In this document: piece by piece, positions 35,690 through 47,267 of the stretch
Layout: the number at the start of each line of letters is the position of its first letter
Position numbering within the stretch: position 1 is the first letter of the stretch
Assembly: GCF_050624435.1 (NCBI RefSeq)
Contig: NC_134539.1
Location: forward strand, 119,457,525-119,521,524
DNA: 64,000 bases
Origin: Tenrec ecaudatus
Taxonomy: Eukaryota > Chordata > Mammalia > Afrosoricida > Tenrecidae
Direction of reading: 5' to 3'
Position numbers and translations under genes: made by a program
Notes under the pieces: model-generated
Seen by the model: only the letters and a program-made list of their open reading frames with translations
Told to the model about the DNA's origin: nothing
Databases searched by the model: none

Positions 35690-37285
35690 GGAAAGGCAAA
35701 TTGTCCCCGAGAGCTGCCGTGTAAAAGGGAGAAGGGAGACTGGTGCAGAGGATGAGATAGGAGGACAGAGAAGTGTATTTGCCTTGGGCTACCCTCGTGC
35801 TCCTGGAAGGGAGAGACCTGGCCATTTCCGGTCTTCCCAGGCCTGCTGGGGCTCTCAGGCCTTGCCTGACCTCTGCTCAATATGGGCTGTGGGCTCAGCA
35901 GGAATTGAGAGATGTCCTGTGGAGGACCCTTGGAGTGCACCTCCCTCCTGCTTGCGCCCAGACATCAAACACTGCAGGCCTCTGGCTGGCGGGTGGAGTT
36001 AACAAACAGAGGCTTGGGGGAGGCTTGCAGGCCTCTCCTTCAGACTTCCAACTCCAGCCTGAGCAAACCCCGGGGAGAACTTCAAAGTCAGCACCTGTTT
36101 GCCTGACCACAGGGCAGCAACTGTGCTTTCCCTTTGACCTGAGAAGACATCCTTGGCGTCACTGCTGGAGGGCTGCTGGCTAGGAGCCTGACTGTGAGGA
36201 TGGAGCCCCGATGGGGGGCTGTAAGAAGCCTGTTCTGCCAGCCCAGCCTGCTGGTCCAAGACCAGGACAATGTGCCGGGCAGGCCTCTTGGGAACCGTGT
36301 CCCCAGGCTGCTGGATAGACTCCCAGCAAGTATGCCCCAGGTGGAACCAGGGCAGACTCCAGCCCCGCCCCCCTCCACCCCCCATCATCAGAGCCTGCTG
36401 CTTAGCCACTTTCATGCTCCTGGGAGTAGACACAGGGTGAAGATGCACCCTGAAGATGTCCTGAGAGCGACCTTTGTGACGTCTTGTGAACGCCGTGACG
36501 TATGTGTGCCTCTGCAGGTGTGTGCACAGGGATCTCACTGCGCTCCAAGGCATGACCATAACCTGTCAGGCCAGTGTTTCAGAACATCACCCCACAGTTC
36601 TCTAGAAATTCTGCCCTTGACCCGCATCCTAAAAACACATCAATGTGTCTGATCTAAAAGGCCCAGAGAGTGGAGTGGGAGGAGGAGCAACTTTGTTCAG
36701 CCAGTCAGCTCAGGAGATGAAGAATTCTGTGATAGGACAGGAAGCCGACGGAACCTTGAGCTGGCTTCTGTCGCATCAAGGAAGCACGCACACTATAGGA
36801 CCCTTCGCTTAGACTCCAAGTCTTAGGGGCTCAAGAAGAGCCATCCCAGGTCATAGCCTCTAGCACCCAGGTAAGAGTTGTTTTGTGGTTTTGATGATGG
36901 GTTTTCCCTGACAAGGGGCCGCTCGCACTGTTCATCCAATGCCAAACAGGAGTGAGAACTTCTGGGCTCTTTGGGGAGATGTGGTCCTTGGATGAAGCAG
37001 TGCAGGGCGGGAGGGACTGGTTGCATGCTGAAGTCAGCCAGAGCTGGGATGGCCTCTGGACCCTGTGACTTTTTCACTGGATGATGCTGAGCACATGGTG
37101 TAACCCTGAACCTGGCGGCTCAAAGCTCCTGGGAGATTTCACCCCAAGTAATATTGTTGGCAATTGTAATCTGATGAAATCATCGGACCCAGCATGGGTT
37201 TTCAGTGAAATTCGGGTCTGGGGCTGCAGACCCCACATGCAATAGCAGCTGCCGCCCCTCTCCTAGTTCAGAGAAGCTACAGAAC
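35690..37285. other. GC-richer intergenic stretch, nothing recognised
   Basis: Open frames of up to 186 codons overlap in both directions between 35630 and 36650. They show no known domain, and open frames in all directions are expected from the GC content. I found no CpG-island-like promoter or terminal-exon pattern. Confidence 0.45.
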
Positions 37286-37289
37286 AGAT

Positions 37290-37440
37290 CCTCGGTGAGT
37301 CCAGACTCTGGAGCAGGATTCTCTGGGGTCAATCTCCACCCTGCCATGTACTAGCTGTGTGAACTTGGGCAAGCACCTCTCTGGGTGCCTGTTTCCCTGT
37401 GCATAAAACAAAAAATAATAATAGTACCATGATTGGGTTG
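37290..37440 (+). repeat. MIR fossil
   Basis: Order: 'gactctggagcaggattctc', 'actagctgtgtgaacttggg', 'gggtgcctgtttccctgtgc', 'aataataatagtaccatgat'. The flanking 37445-38040 is AT-rich without a recognised feature. Confidence 0.75.
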
Positions 37441-38044
37441 AAACGAGTTTATATATATCTAACCAATTAGTAAGAAAAAGACAAACAACCCAAGTTAAAA
37501 AAAGTGTAAAAAGTATAAACAAGCAAATCAAAGAAATGGAAACATGGTAGCAGAAAATAGACACACTGAGGTCATTGGCCGCATGAGTAACTAGAGGAAT
37601 GCAAATTTAAAATTGCAATAAGAGAGACTTCCCAGTAGAGATAGAAGATTGAACACTGCCACTTCTTCTAAAAACCTCATTAAGAAGACAGTGGGGCGTC
37701 TTTCTTTTCATTTCTTTTTTTCGGCATAAATGAACCAAGATAAAGAAAAGAAGAGCGACAACTACAAAATTTGGGGAAGTAGAAAGCAGGAAAACACGAG
37801 AAGTGGTTGATTCATTCGCTAGACCCACGAAAGCGGAATCCACGTCAGAAGTGGGGACAAAGGCAAAGGAACCAACTCTCAGCTGCCTGGAGCAGGAAGA
37901 CGACAATGGAGGGAAAATACGGACACTGGGAACCCTTAAAAATCTTTTAAAAGCCAGTAGGACCACGGATCCATTTTCCTGATTCATGCAGCCAGGCTTT
38001 GGCAGAGTACAGCAGACAATGCTGGGAGCAGGTCACCACTTGGG

Positions 38045-38960
38045 GAATCAGAGAATGTTTTTACATCCACTGGTTAGGTTCCAAAGTCCAAGTTGATATG
38101 CAAACGTCAGCATCCGGTGAAAATGGAGGATGACAGATGACCAGATCATGACATGACTGTCACACGGTATGACTCCACAACTGCCAGATTGCATCATTGC
38201 ATAACTGCCAACGCACCGACAATCATGGTCCAGCCCAATTGTCACACACGCTCAAGCACCACAGGCGATGTTGTTCTCATCTCACACATTGGCATTAGCA
38301 ATGCTCAGATGTACACCATACATGCACAAAATAGCCAGGAGGTAGTTTTGCTAAACTATTGCAAATGTAAAATGCCAGATAAGGAGATAGTAGGCACGTA
38401 AGGAGCAGGTGCTGAACTCCCAGGAATCCTTGGGATGGAGTAGATCAAATCCATAAGTCTGACATTAGTCCATATGTTCGATACCAATCTATAAATTCCT
38501 CTTCAGAATCACAAAACACATGTAATGATGCCAAATGCAGGATGATCACCAGCCAGTGGGTAGAAAGCCTTGGGGATCCATTGGCACTAGAAGCATCTCA
38601 GTGTGGGTCTCCACGTGGCTCCTCCAGTTCCAGGACTCTGGCTGCATCAGCGTAACTCCATCAGGCTCATCCTTAGTAATGTCTCCCAGGCAAGAGCGTG
38701 TGCCCTACCTCAACGAGCTATTTATCTCCTTTGAGCCTCCAAATGAGGCCATCAAGCTGGGACCTGATTGACAGGCTACCGTACACTCTTTCGCCCTTAA
38801 GTCTCATACTGACAACAGATGATGTCACTACCACATCAACCATCCCTCTCAAGGCATTCTCTGCTTCTCTACTAGGTTCAAATTCCCACTGCATGGGCCC
38901 TGCAGACCATACTTACTATTATGGGCTTTAACAGGTTAAAATTCGGGCGAAAAATGTTCA
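38045..38960. repeat. Unassigned interspersed repeat, copy 2 (longer)
   Basis: Its left 370 bases are related to 22325-22640. It extends further right, through 'gtgggtctccacgtggctcc' and 'caggactctggctgcatcag' to about 38960. The longer copy suggests an element of about 1 kb or more, possibly an LTR or LINE part of the afrotherian lineage. No protein domain is visible. Confidence 0.5.
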
Positions 38961-39959
38961 AGTTAAAATTACTTGGGCGGGACAGCCTCTTGCTCAGCTG
39001 TGCCTACAGGCAGGTCTCTCTCTCCCTGGTCCTAGGCCTCAGTCACATGGACACTTGGCCACTGCCCTGCTTGGACAATGTTACAAAGTTCTTTTAGGGC
39101 TGCCAATAAATGCCCGAATGGCACACCACTCCACCGTAAGCCTCATCTTGAAGGCACTCGGCTCTAGCTCCATGGGTCAGCAAACCTAGGTCCCTTAATC
39201 AAGTGGCTGGAGCCATCCCGCTCCATAAGCAAGTCTCTTGCACAAAGGCACTGAGTTTCACTTGCTCTGAGGCTTGGAAAGTCCTCCACCCCGTCTCATG
39301 CTGTGGCTTTTGGCTATGTCACGGACGCTCCTCGGCCACTCCCCTGTTGCTCTTGCGGTGTCACAGCTGTGTCTTGGATCAAGCAAGTTCAGTGCATAGG
39401 AATCTCAGAGTCCAAAGGACACATTCCACTCCTGGCCCTTCTCTCTTGATGATAATGAGATCCCTCTTCCTGCTTGACAATCACAATAAACCCATTAGCC
39501 ACCACTCACCATGGAATATTTAATCTTATTACTATCTTGGCCCACTTTCTCTTACCCAGACCCATGGGGAGAAGAATTGTTTGGTGGGAGTTATGAAAAC
39601 AATGGCTAAAGGCACAGAGAGGACCGTAGGGCCGCCCCACCCCCATCAGCAGACACGATGTCCTCTCACTGACCCACAGAGCTTCAGGGGGACAGCACTG
39701 GAGACACCGTGGGGGAATTGTGCCTGGGTAGACCCCCCACAACACTGGGGCAAAACACAAAGGGAGCTCAACAGAACTGCAAGGGAGCAAAGCAACAAAA
39801 TCCTCAAGGAATCCTGAAAATAGACTTCAGACTTGGAGGGCAGGGCTTGGCACCTCATCACACTCTATCAGAAAACATACACAAGGGTGAGCAGACAGGC
39901 CTGGAACTATTTATAGGCCCTTTAAAAAATATTTTTTCTTTTTCGTTTTGTCTATCTAT

Positions 39960-40455
39960 ATAAGATATGCAAGATAAACAATCCCGAGGGGAAAACAACA
40001 GGACTGACAGTTGGAAGGGGTGGGGTGGAGCAGGGGAGGGGGCAGGTGAGGGAAAGGGACCGGGAAGTCCACAAACGGAGAGACAAAGGAACAACAAGAG
40101 ACCTGAAATTGATCGGAGGAAGGCATAGATTGCACTGATGGGGGCTGAAAGGGGAGACCGATAGCAATGATCATCATATAACGCCCACCTCTCCTGAGGG
40201 GTGCAAACAACAGAAACGTGGGGTTGAAGAGAGACAGCAGTTGGTGTAATATATGAAAATAATAATAATTCTGGGGGAGGGGAGTGAGGAGGGTGGGGAA
40301 AAAATGAGGAGCTGATACCAAGGGCTCAAGTAAAAAGCAAATGTTTTGAGAATGATGATGGCAACAAACGTACAATTGTGCTTGACACAATGGATGCATA
40401 TATGGATTGTGATAAGAGTTGTACAAGCCCCCAATAAAATAATTTTAAAAATAAA
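39960..40455 (+). mobile_element. Probable L1 3' end (family A), sense
   Basis: Order: 'aacaatcccgaggggaaaac', 'gcatagattgcactgatggg', purine tract 'gggggaggggagtgaggagg', 'gctgataccaagggctcaag', 'ggattgtgataagagttgta', 'cccccaataaaataatttta'. The element may begin further left, near 39590. The conserved tail and poly(A) mark the 3' end. Confidence 0.82.
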
Positions 40456-40479
40456 GCCAAAAGCCCAAAAAAAGAATAA

Positions 40480-40685
40480 TAATTCATAATTTATCAGAGT
40501 ACCAAGGGTGTGAGGGTGGGGGAGGGAAGGAAAAATAAGCTGATACCAAGGGCTCAAGTAGAAAGAAAATGTTTTGAAAATGATGATGTCAACATATGTT
40601 CAAATGTGCTGATAAAATTGATGTGTGGATTATTATAAGAGCTATAAGAGCTCCAATGAAATTATTTCTTAATTAAAAAAAAACA
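40480..40685 (+). mobile_element. Probable L1 3' tail (family A), sense
   Basis: A second truncated tail immediately after the first: 'gtgagggtgggggagggaag', 'gctgataccaagggctcaag', 'attattataagagctataag', ending in an A-rich tail. Confidence 0.8.
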
Positions 40686-40867
40686 AACACTATGGCTATA
40701 GGAGCCATTCAAGTAAATCACCATAGAGACCAAAGCAAACAGAAAAGAGCAAACTGGAGAAAACAGATTCTATGCAGGAAAAGCAATGCTAAAGACAAAG
40801 AAGTAAACATTAAAAGATAAAATGTATTATATTTAGAGACATAAGACTAGACATTACAGTTATAAAA

Positions 40868-41002
40868 TAAGCAAGAGGGAGGGGGGAAAGAGGAGCTGAT
40901 ACCAAGGACTCAAATAGAAAGTAAATGTTTAGAAAATGATGATGGCAACATATGTATAAATATGCTTGATACAATGGATGTATGGCTTGTTATTAGAGGG
41001 AC
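40868..41002 (+). mobile_element. Probable L1 tail (family A), 3'-truncated
   Basis: Third tail in the cluster: 'gagctgataccaaggactca', 'gatggcaacatatgtataaa', 'acaatggatgtatggcttgt'. It breaks off before the AATAAA, where a different sequence starts. Confidence 0.75.
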
Positions 41003-41385
41003 TGGGGCGTCCATTACTCACTCTCAGTGCGTCTGGATTGGCCCATCTAAACCAGGTGAATTAGATTCAGCCAATGGGGTCGACCTGTATTGTCGACCAC
41101 ACCTCCTAATGGGGCCCCTGAAAAGGCCAGAGGTTTTGCGCTGGTTCCCAGCGGCAGCTACACAATGCAGCACAGCCGGAATGTGGGCAAGAGCGGCCAG
41201 ACTGCAGTCCCGCAGTCCCGCAACTGAGCCGCGGACTCTATCTGGCTTGTTTTCCATTTACTGTACAACCTGAAACTTCTGTCCTCTATAAACCCACTTG
41301 GGTCACAAATCAGGCTTCGGCATGAATTCTTTCTCCTGCAGAGCCAAGGACCAAGGTATATCTCTCCCCCAAGAGATCTAATATA
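41003..41385. mobile_element. Possible solo LTR
   Basis: This GC-richer block interrupts the AT-rich surroundings and ends with 'cctctataaacccacttggg' and 'ctttctcctgcagagccaag', the kind of text seen at the R-U5 end of retroviral LTRs. The left edge coincides with the break of an L1 tail, so it may be an insertion. No 4-6 bp target duplication could be fixed and no internal retroviral gene is present, so the call is weak. Confidence 0.35.
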
Positions 41386-41899
41386 ATAACCCCAAATAAG
41401 ATCATCTTAAAAAAATAAAATAAGAACAAGAAAGCTATGAAATAATATTTAGATACTTTTAAAACAGCTATTTGAAATTAAAAATATATATGACAACATC
41501 AATGAAAAACTGACTAATTGGGTTGTAAAATAAAGTTTTAAAAAACCACAATAAAATAGAGTCTCAGTAAGTTGAATAAAAAAGAAATAAGTATTCAAAT
41601 AAAACTTATATTAAGCCAATGATAGAAATATTTTTTTCAATGATAGAAATTAATGGACATTTATTTAATATGTAATTTGCAAATATGTTAACTAATGAGT
41701 CAAAAAATGCAGATTCAAGAACTTTCAGACTCTTATACCTCATGTTATCAATCAGCATAACCATGGAAATGAGGCCAGAACAGTGTGTTTTTTGGTTGTT
41801 TTTTTTTTCAGAACAGTGTGTTTTTATAACAATTTACCTTAAAACACAAATTCAGCAGATGGGAGTCTGGCTTCCGATTTAATTCTAGTCCCAATTCAA

Positions 41900-42825
41900 G
41901 AACTCTTAGTTCTGATAACATGACCCTGCTCTATACTCATCTTCATGAAATGATCACTGAATACAAGGGTGCAACAGCAAAGTGTGGGGAAGAGAGCAGA
42001 CGGAGCCCAGCAATTAATCGGAATAGTGTCTGGGGTCTTAAAGGCTTTTATTCAAACAAGCAGCCTTCTAAGCAAGGAGTCAACTAAGTCATCACAGAGG
42101 AAGCAAAGAAGATAATTAAGAAATTCTAATATGATGACGGGAAACGTATCAGAGCTAAAATGATGAACACCCAATTTATAGAAGGAGGACAGTGGGAGCC
42201 CAAAACCCGTCTGCAGAGTGTCTGGTGAGACTAAGCCACTGGATGCTCTACTCTAGCCACAGGCCAGCGTTTCCTACAGCCTTGACATCAGGCAGAGGCC
42301 ATTGTAACCTTGACTATGCTGAATCCAACTCAGCACTTAGCCAGAGACCTCCCTATAGACCAGACCTGAATTGATTCTGTGCACAAGTACCTCCTCCTTG
42401 TCCATGACAAAAATGTCTTCCCTGGCTTTTGGAATGTTGATGAGGGTCTTTTCTTTTGTACTCATTATTTGTATCGTAGTCTTTATATATATATTTTATC
42501 CTTTACATCTTATTTTGAATTTGATTTTTATTGTTTGTTTCCCAGTCGTGACCCACAGGAGTGGATGCATAGCGATAATAACTGATACAGGCATGGTAGG
42601 GGATGAAGGGGGATTTCGGGAGTGGGAAATGAAGACAGGAGCGGGGAGGGAGCACCAGAATTGACTGCAATTGCACCACTCATTTTAGAGGCGATTTAAC
42701 CATGGGGGCGGGGATGTTCTAAAATTGAGGTGGTAATGATTGTACAATTCCCCTTGATATGATTGAACTATTGAAGTGTATGCTATGTAAATTATGCGTC
42801 ATAAAACTGTTTAAAAAAAACCACG
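41900..42825 (+). mobile_element. Probable L1 3' end (family B), sense
   Basis: It shares 'ggggtcttaaaggctt' with family A in its 5' part but has a different 3' end: 'acatcaggcagaggccattg', 'gtagtctttatatatatatt', 'gtggatgcatagcgataata', 'taaccatgggggcggg', and a terminal 'ataaaactgtttaaaaaaaa'. A second copy is at 50219-50815. Confidence 0.78.
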
Positions 42826-43189
42826 GCTTCCAGTCTGACCCCGAAGTTACTCTTCCTCAAAATGGACTGCACATAAACAACTCAAAACGGCATAATGCCA
42901 AAGGCAAAAGGGACGCACTGGGCTATCGTTTGAACTAAAGGTGATGTTAGGCAGCCCGTTTCCTCAAGGGTCAAAAGCAGCTCTCAGGGCAATGGCCTCA
43001 ACTGATCACCTCAACCCCAAGGGTCCCAGAAATATAGATTTCAGGAAAATCAAACTATCTCTCAGAAGAAAAATAAGAGAGTAAATAAAATAAAAGTTCC
43101 AATATAAGAATAATCGGAGTTCCATAAAGAGAAAAAAGACTAAAGGGAACTTTTACATAAATACAAGAAAATTTTCTCAGAATTAAAAG

Positions 43190-43372
43190 GCATGATGGGA
43201 AGGTTGGGGAGGGAGGGTAAAAAAGAGAACCTGATACCAAGTGCTCAAGTAGAAAGAAAAGGTTTTGGAAATGTTGATGGCAACATATGTACACGTGTGC
43301 TTAACAATAGATTGTTATAAGATTTGTAAGCGCTCTCCAATAAAAATGATTAATAAAAAGAAAAGACATAAA
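43190..43372 (+). mobile_element. Probable L1 3' tail (family A), sense
   Basis: Order: 'aggttggggagggagggtaa', 'acctgataccaagtgctcaa', 'atggcaacatatgtacacgt', 'ctctccaataaaaatgatta'. A short internal deletion removes part of the 'gtatggattgt' segment. Confidence 0.82.
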
Positions 43373-43839
43373 AGATATGACTTTGCAGATAGAAAGGGCA
43401 CGTTGACTGTTCAGTTTGTTAGATGAAAATCCGTATATACATGAGATAGATGCTACTTAGGAACATATGTATCTGAGGTAAACATGTAAAAAGAGAACAG
43501 CTTCAAACCAACTTCAGCAAAGTGATTCTTTTTTCAAGGAGTAGAGCAAATGTGTTCTTCCAGCAGCATTTAATATTCGACAACTTGCTCTGAAAGGTCC
43601 TTTCTGAAGTGTGCGAGGGAAATAGAAGGGTGTCGATACGAAGTAATCAACAAAATCTCTGACCTTCTTTTAAGAGCAGCTATCTATGCAAAATGTTTAT
43701 TAAATCTGAGCAGTGGCTATATAAGTACTTATTTCTCCAAGTTGTTCTCTCTCTATATATAATCATTATATAATATATAATCCATATATATTAACACAGG
43801 GAAATCAGCTCAGGGAAAAATATAAGAATTATTGGAAAG

Positions 43840-44180
43840 CCTGGAGTTACTGAAATGTACATCACAGGAAAGTGAATAAATTGTGATCTATTTGTATATT
43901 TCTGATATGTGCTGTAATATGAATTAATCTCAAAACCATTTATCCAAAAGCCAGATACAAATGGATGTGAAATCCAACAACAGGCAAAACTAACCTATGG
44001 TGACAGGAGTCAGAAAATGTTTGCCCAGGAGGAGAGCAGATTTGGGGATTGACTGGAAAGGAACATATCTATATCTTTAGTGGAGTAGAGGTTACACAAA
44101 TGCATACAATTGTCTAAATTTATTGATCTAAACACTCAAGACTTGTCATTTTGTTATATTTAAATTGTATTTCAGAGACT
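43840..44180 (+). repeat. Old L1M-type 3' end
   Basis: The order 'aacaggcaaaactaacctat', 'gggattgactggaaaggaac', 'ggttacacaaatgcatacaa', 'acactcaagacttgtcattt', 'aaattgtatttcag' follows the ancient mammalian L1M 3' end. Confidence 0.75.
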
Positions 44181-44485
44181 GGAGATCCTGAGCAGGCCGG
44201 AGATCTGGAGCAGGTTAGAGATCCCTGAGCAGGCCAGAGTCCAGGCCAGAGAGCTCTGGTCTTCCCATGGCAGTGGATCCTGAGCTAGTCAGTTTCCGAG
44301 GACGTCCTCAGACGATGGCAGAAGAGTGGATACACTGCCCGCCCTCACATCCCCTTCCAACCCCAAACATCAGAAATACAGCCAGTGTGACCCTGAACAA
44401 CAACAAAAAAGAATTACTGTGTACAAATTGCTTATACTTTCTTTGTACTGATCCTCAAAACAACCAATAAAATACTAATTATCAA
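44181..44485 (+). repeat. Short tandem repeat and unassigned A-tailed segment
   Basis: Directly after the L1M end lie about three imperfect copies of a 20-25-bp unit around 'gagatcctgagcaggccgg' (44180-44240). Then follows a segment ending in 'caacaacaaaaaagaatt' and an AATAAA near 44466. It could be an unknown retroposed segment; no family or ORF is recognised. Confidence 0.4.
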
Positions 44486-44689
44486 AAAGTAATAAATAAA
44501 TTGTAGTTTAATAATAACTGAACAAATTAATGAAACCAAGAAATGGGGTGAGTGGGTAGCAAAATGGAGCTTCACAATTAAATTCTGGGTGAATAAGACT
44601 ATACTTTCAGGGATCATTTCTATAGTGAGCGACTAAATTCTGGGTGAAAGTTCATGGTTCTCCAACTGCGGCTCTCTCGTTGGATCACA

Positions 44690-45175
44690 TTGCGCTACTT
44701 GCAATTCATAGTGACCCTGTGGCACAACAGAATGAAACAGGCCTGCGCCATCCTCACAATTGTTCTTATAGTTGAGCCCATTGTTGCCGCCGCAGTGTCC
44801 ATCCATCTCATCTAAGGTCGTCCTCTTTCTCCAGTGATCAGCCTCTCCTGACCACCTGCACACAGTAAATGAGACAGTCTCGCCATCCTACCGCTAAGGA
44901 GCATGCTGGCTGTACTTCTTCCAAGCCAGATTGGTTTGTTCTTCTCACAGTCCATGGCACTTTCCATATTCTTTTCCAACACCACAATTCAAATGGATCG
45001 ATTCTTCTTCAGTCTTCCTTATTCAATGTTCAACTTTCGCATGCACTATAAGGTGACTGAAAATACCATGACTTGGGTCAGGCATATCTTAATCCTCACA
45101 GTAACCTCCTTGCTTTCCAATAGTTTATAGAAATCTGTGCAGCAGATTTGCCCAAGGCAATGGATCGATCATCTG
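44690..45175 (-). mobile_element. BovB/RTE LINE 3' part, antisense
   Basis: Antisense order: 'tcatagtgaccctgtggcac', 'gttgagcccattgttgccgc', 'ctccagtgatcagcctctcc', 'ctgtacttcttccaagccag', 'ttcaactttcgcatgcacta'. It covers the C-terminal coding region and 3' end. Frames are broken. Confidence 0.85.
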
Positions 45176-45484
45176 ATGCATTTTGAAGGACCTTGCAGTA
45201 TAAAGCAAGGCCCTATTGTGGAATGTGAGTCAAGATTAATGTCCCCACTGTACCTGTGGTATATTTTCATCTTTCCATCTGCTTCATGGTCCATGTGCAA
45301 CAGTCCCAGGGTGACGGTCAACTTCAGAACCATGGGCCACTGGTCAAATTGGCTCCATTAAACTATACAAATGTTAGACAGGAATCTCAGGGAGCCCAGA
45401 CCTCACCTTATCCAATCATCAGATTCAGGAATCTCCCTAACAAAGGGCCAGCCCACATGGACCAGAGTCCCCTTTCTCCCCTGT

Positions 45485-46150
45485 CATAACAATAACAGCT
45501 ACCTTTCACTGGGGGACAACTGTGCCGCTGGAATGGTTCTAAGCTCTTTGCAGGTGTTACTGAGTCTATGAGATGGCTTGTTCCAAATTTGGCCAGCTCT
45601 GTCTGTAGACAGTTCAATCAGGCTCCACAGTTTCCCTCCTCACTAGTCTCTTACTGAAGTGTTTTCATCTTACCATATCGTGCCCATGGAGACGACAGGG
45701 GAAGATAGAATGGGTGTTCACTGTGTTACTTGTCAGAAGCACAGTGGCTACAGGACCCTAAAGAAATAGCAGCAGCGATAATTAACATTTTTTGAAGCAT
45801 TGTGCTTACTTTTACCTCATGCACTTACCTCCTTTCATCTACGTCCCAATTCTGACTTTCTACAGATGAGCAAACTGATTAAGTCTCTATCCTCAGGTCA
45901 CGGAGCCAGCAGCCAGTGTGCTAGCCCAGGCTGTCTGCCCAGAGGCTGAGCTGTTAACTGCATTTTTCTGTTCAAATTTTCAGTTTCTGAGGAGTAGGTC
46001 CTAGAACAGGGTCTGACCTGGGAGTGAGAGGCCAGGAGCTCTGCTCTCGTTTCTGCCATTTTCTCTGTGACCTGGACCAAATTGCCTCCCTCGTTGTCTC
46101 ATACAGGAGACAGAGGAGCTGGGCTGGATGATCCCTTAGGCCCACATCTA
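45485..46150 (+). repeat. Three MIR fossils in a row
   Basis: MIR pieces are visible at 45485-45575 ('acaataacagctacctttca'), 45765-45975 ('cgataattaacattttttga', 'tctacagatgagcaaactga', 'tgtgctagcccaggctgtct') and 46010-46150 ('ctctgtgacctggaccaaat'). The middle copy is nearly full length. Confidence 0.75.
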
Positions 46151-46989
46151 GCCCCGATCATCTCTTTTCCAAGCTGCACGTATCTGTCACCCATTCCTGC
46201 TGGTGAGGCACTAACCAGATTCCGGAAGCACCCAAGTAACATATGAGGATGAGGGTGAAGCAAAAGAAATGCATCAACAATGAAGGAACGTGGCGGTTCC
46301 TTGATCCTTAGCATGTCCCTTTGTCAACAAGTGCTCCTGGTCAGATGTTTCTGGAGGAGAAAGGGGGTTCTTAATCTTCCTTTCCAGCTTCCGTTGCTTT
46401 TTACCAGTTGATCGCAAATGAGCAGAAATAAATAAAGCTCCTATCACTCACCAGCCTTTCTCTCAAGGCCCAGCTGCAGGCTAGGAGCAGAAAGTGAATA
46501 TGCACAGTGACCAATTAGTATGCTTCGTGCCCTCATGACCTCTGACCCCTGCTGGGCCACCCCATCCATTAGCTGTCCTCCTCCCCCTCCACCCTCTTCT
46601 CTCAGTTTGAATCATTGTCCTGCCATTCTCTTTCAGCAAAGAAACATGCTCAGGCATTCCGACAGACAGCCGCTTCCACTTTCTGTTCTTTTGTCTCCTC
46701 TCGGTTGCCCTTGTTGCTAACCTGGTCACCACTCCTTGACCCTAGGCTCTGCCTCTCCTGGCGGTGGGTGGGAGGGACAATCTTCCAAGGCAGGACTTGC
46801 CAGGAGGACCAAGGAGGAATTTTGCTTCTCCGATTCACCGGGGTTTCCTTGGACAACTGGTGTTTTAGCCCTTAGAGGTTTGAGCCCATTCCTTTCATCA
46901 CAGACATTCTGTATAATGGTTTCTTTGAAAGTCAAGGGTTTAAAAAATTCCTGGCTGGTGAAGGAAGTGATTGGCTATACCTCTTAAGG

Positions 46990-47181
46990 CAGCGGTTCTC
47001 AACCTGTGGGTCTCGACCCCTTGGGGAGTCGAATGACCCTTCATAGGGGTCGCCTGATTCATAACAGTAGCAAAATGACAGTGATGAAATAGCAACAAAA
47101 ATAACTTTATGGTTGAGGCGTCACCACAACATGAGCAACTGTGTTAAAGGGTCGCGGTATGAAGCAGGTTGAGAACCACTG
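46990..47181. mobile_element. SPIN-like hAT miniature element
   Basis: The 192-bp element starts 'cagcggttctcaacctgtgg' and ends 'caggttgagaaccactg', giving terminal inverted repeats of 17 bases with one mismatch. Inside are 'tcataacagtagcaaaatga', 'tttatggttgaggcgtcacc' and 'ttaaagggtcgcggtatgaa', all typical of SPIN non-autonomous elements. Flanking octamers 'tcttaagg' and 'acccaagg' agree at 5 of 8 positions. SPIN elements are known from tenrec and a scattered set of other tetrapods and are thought to have spread horizontally. Confidence 0.85.
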
Positions 47182-47267
47182 ACCCAAGGGTAGGGTATCC
47201 GGGTGGGGATATATTCTGTTGAGACTAGGTACAAGCCAGCCCAAAATTCTAGATGTGTAAGTATTTG

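Noticed and set aside
35630-36652. Overlapping open frames of 120-186 codons on both strands
   Set aside because: Open frames in both directions in GC-richer DNA, with no domain, no conserved motif and no exon structure.
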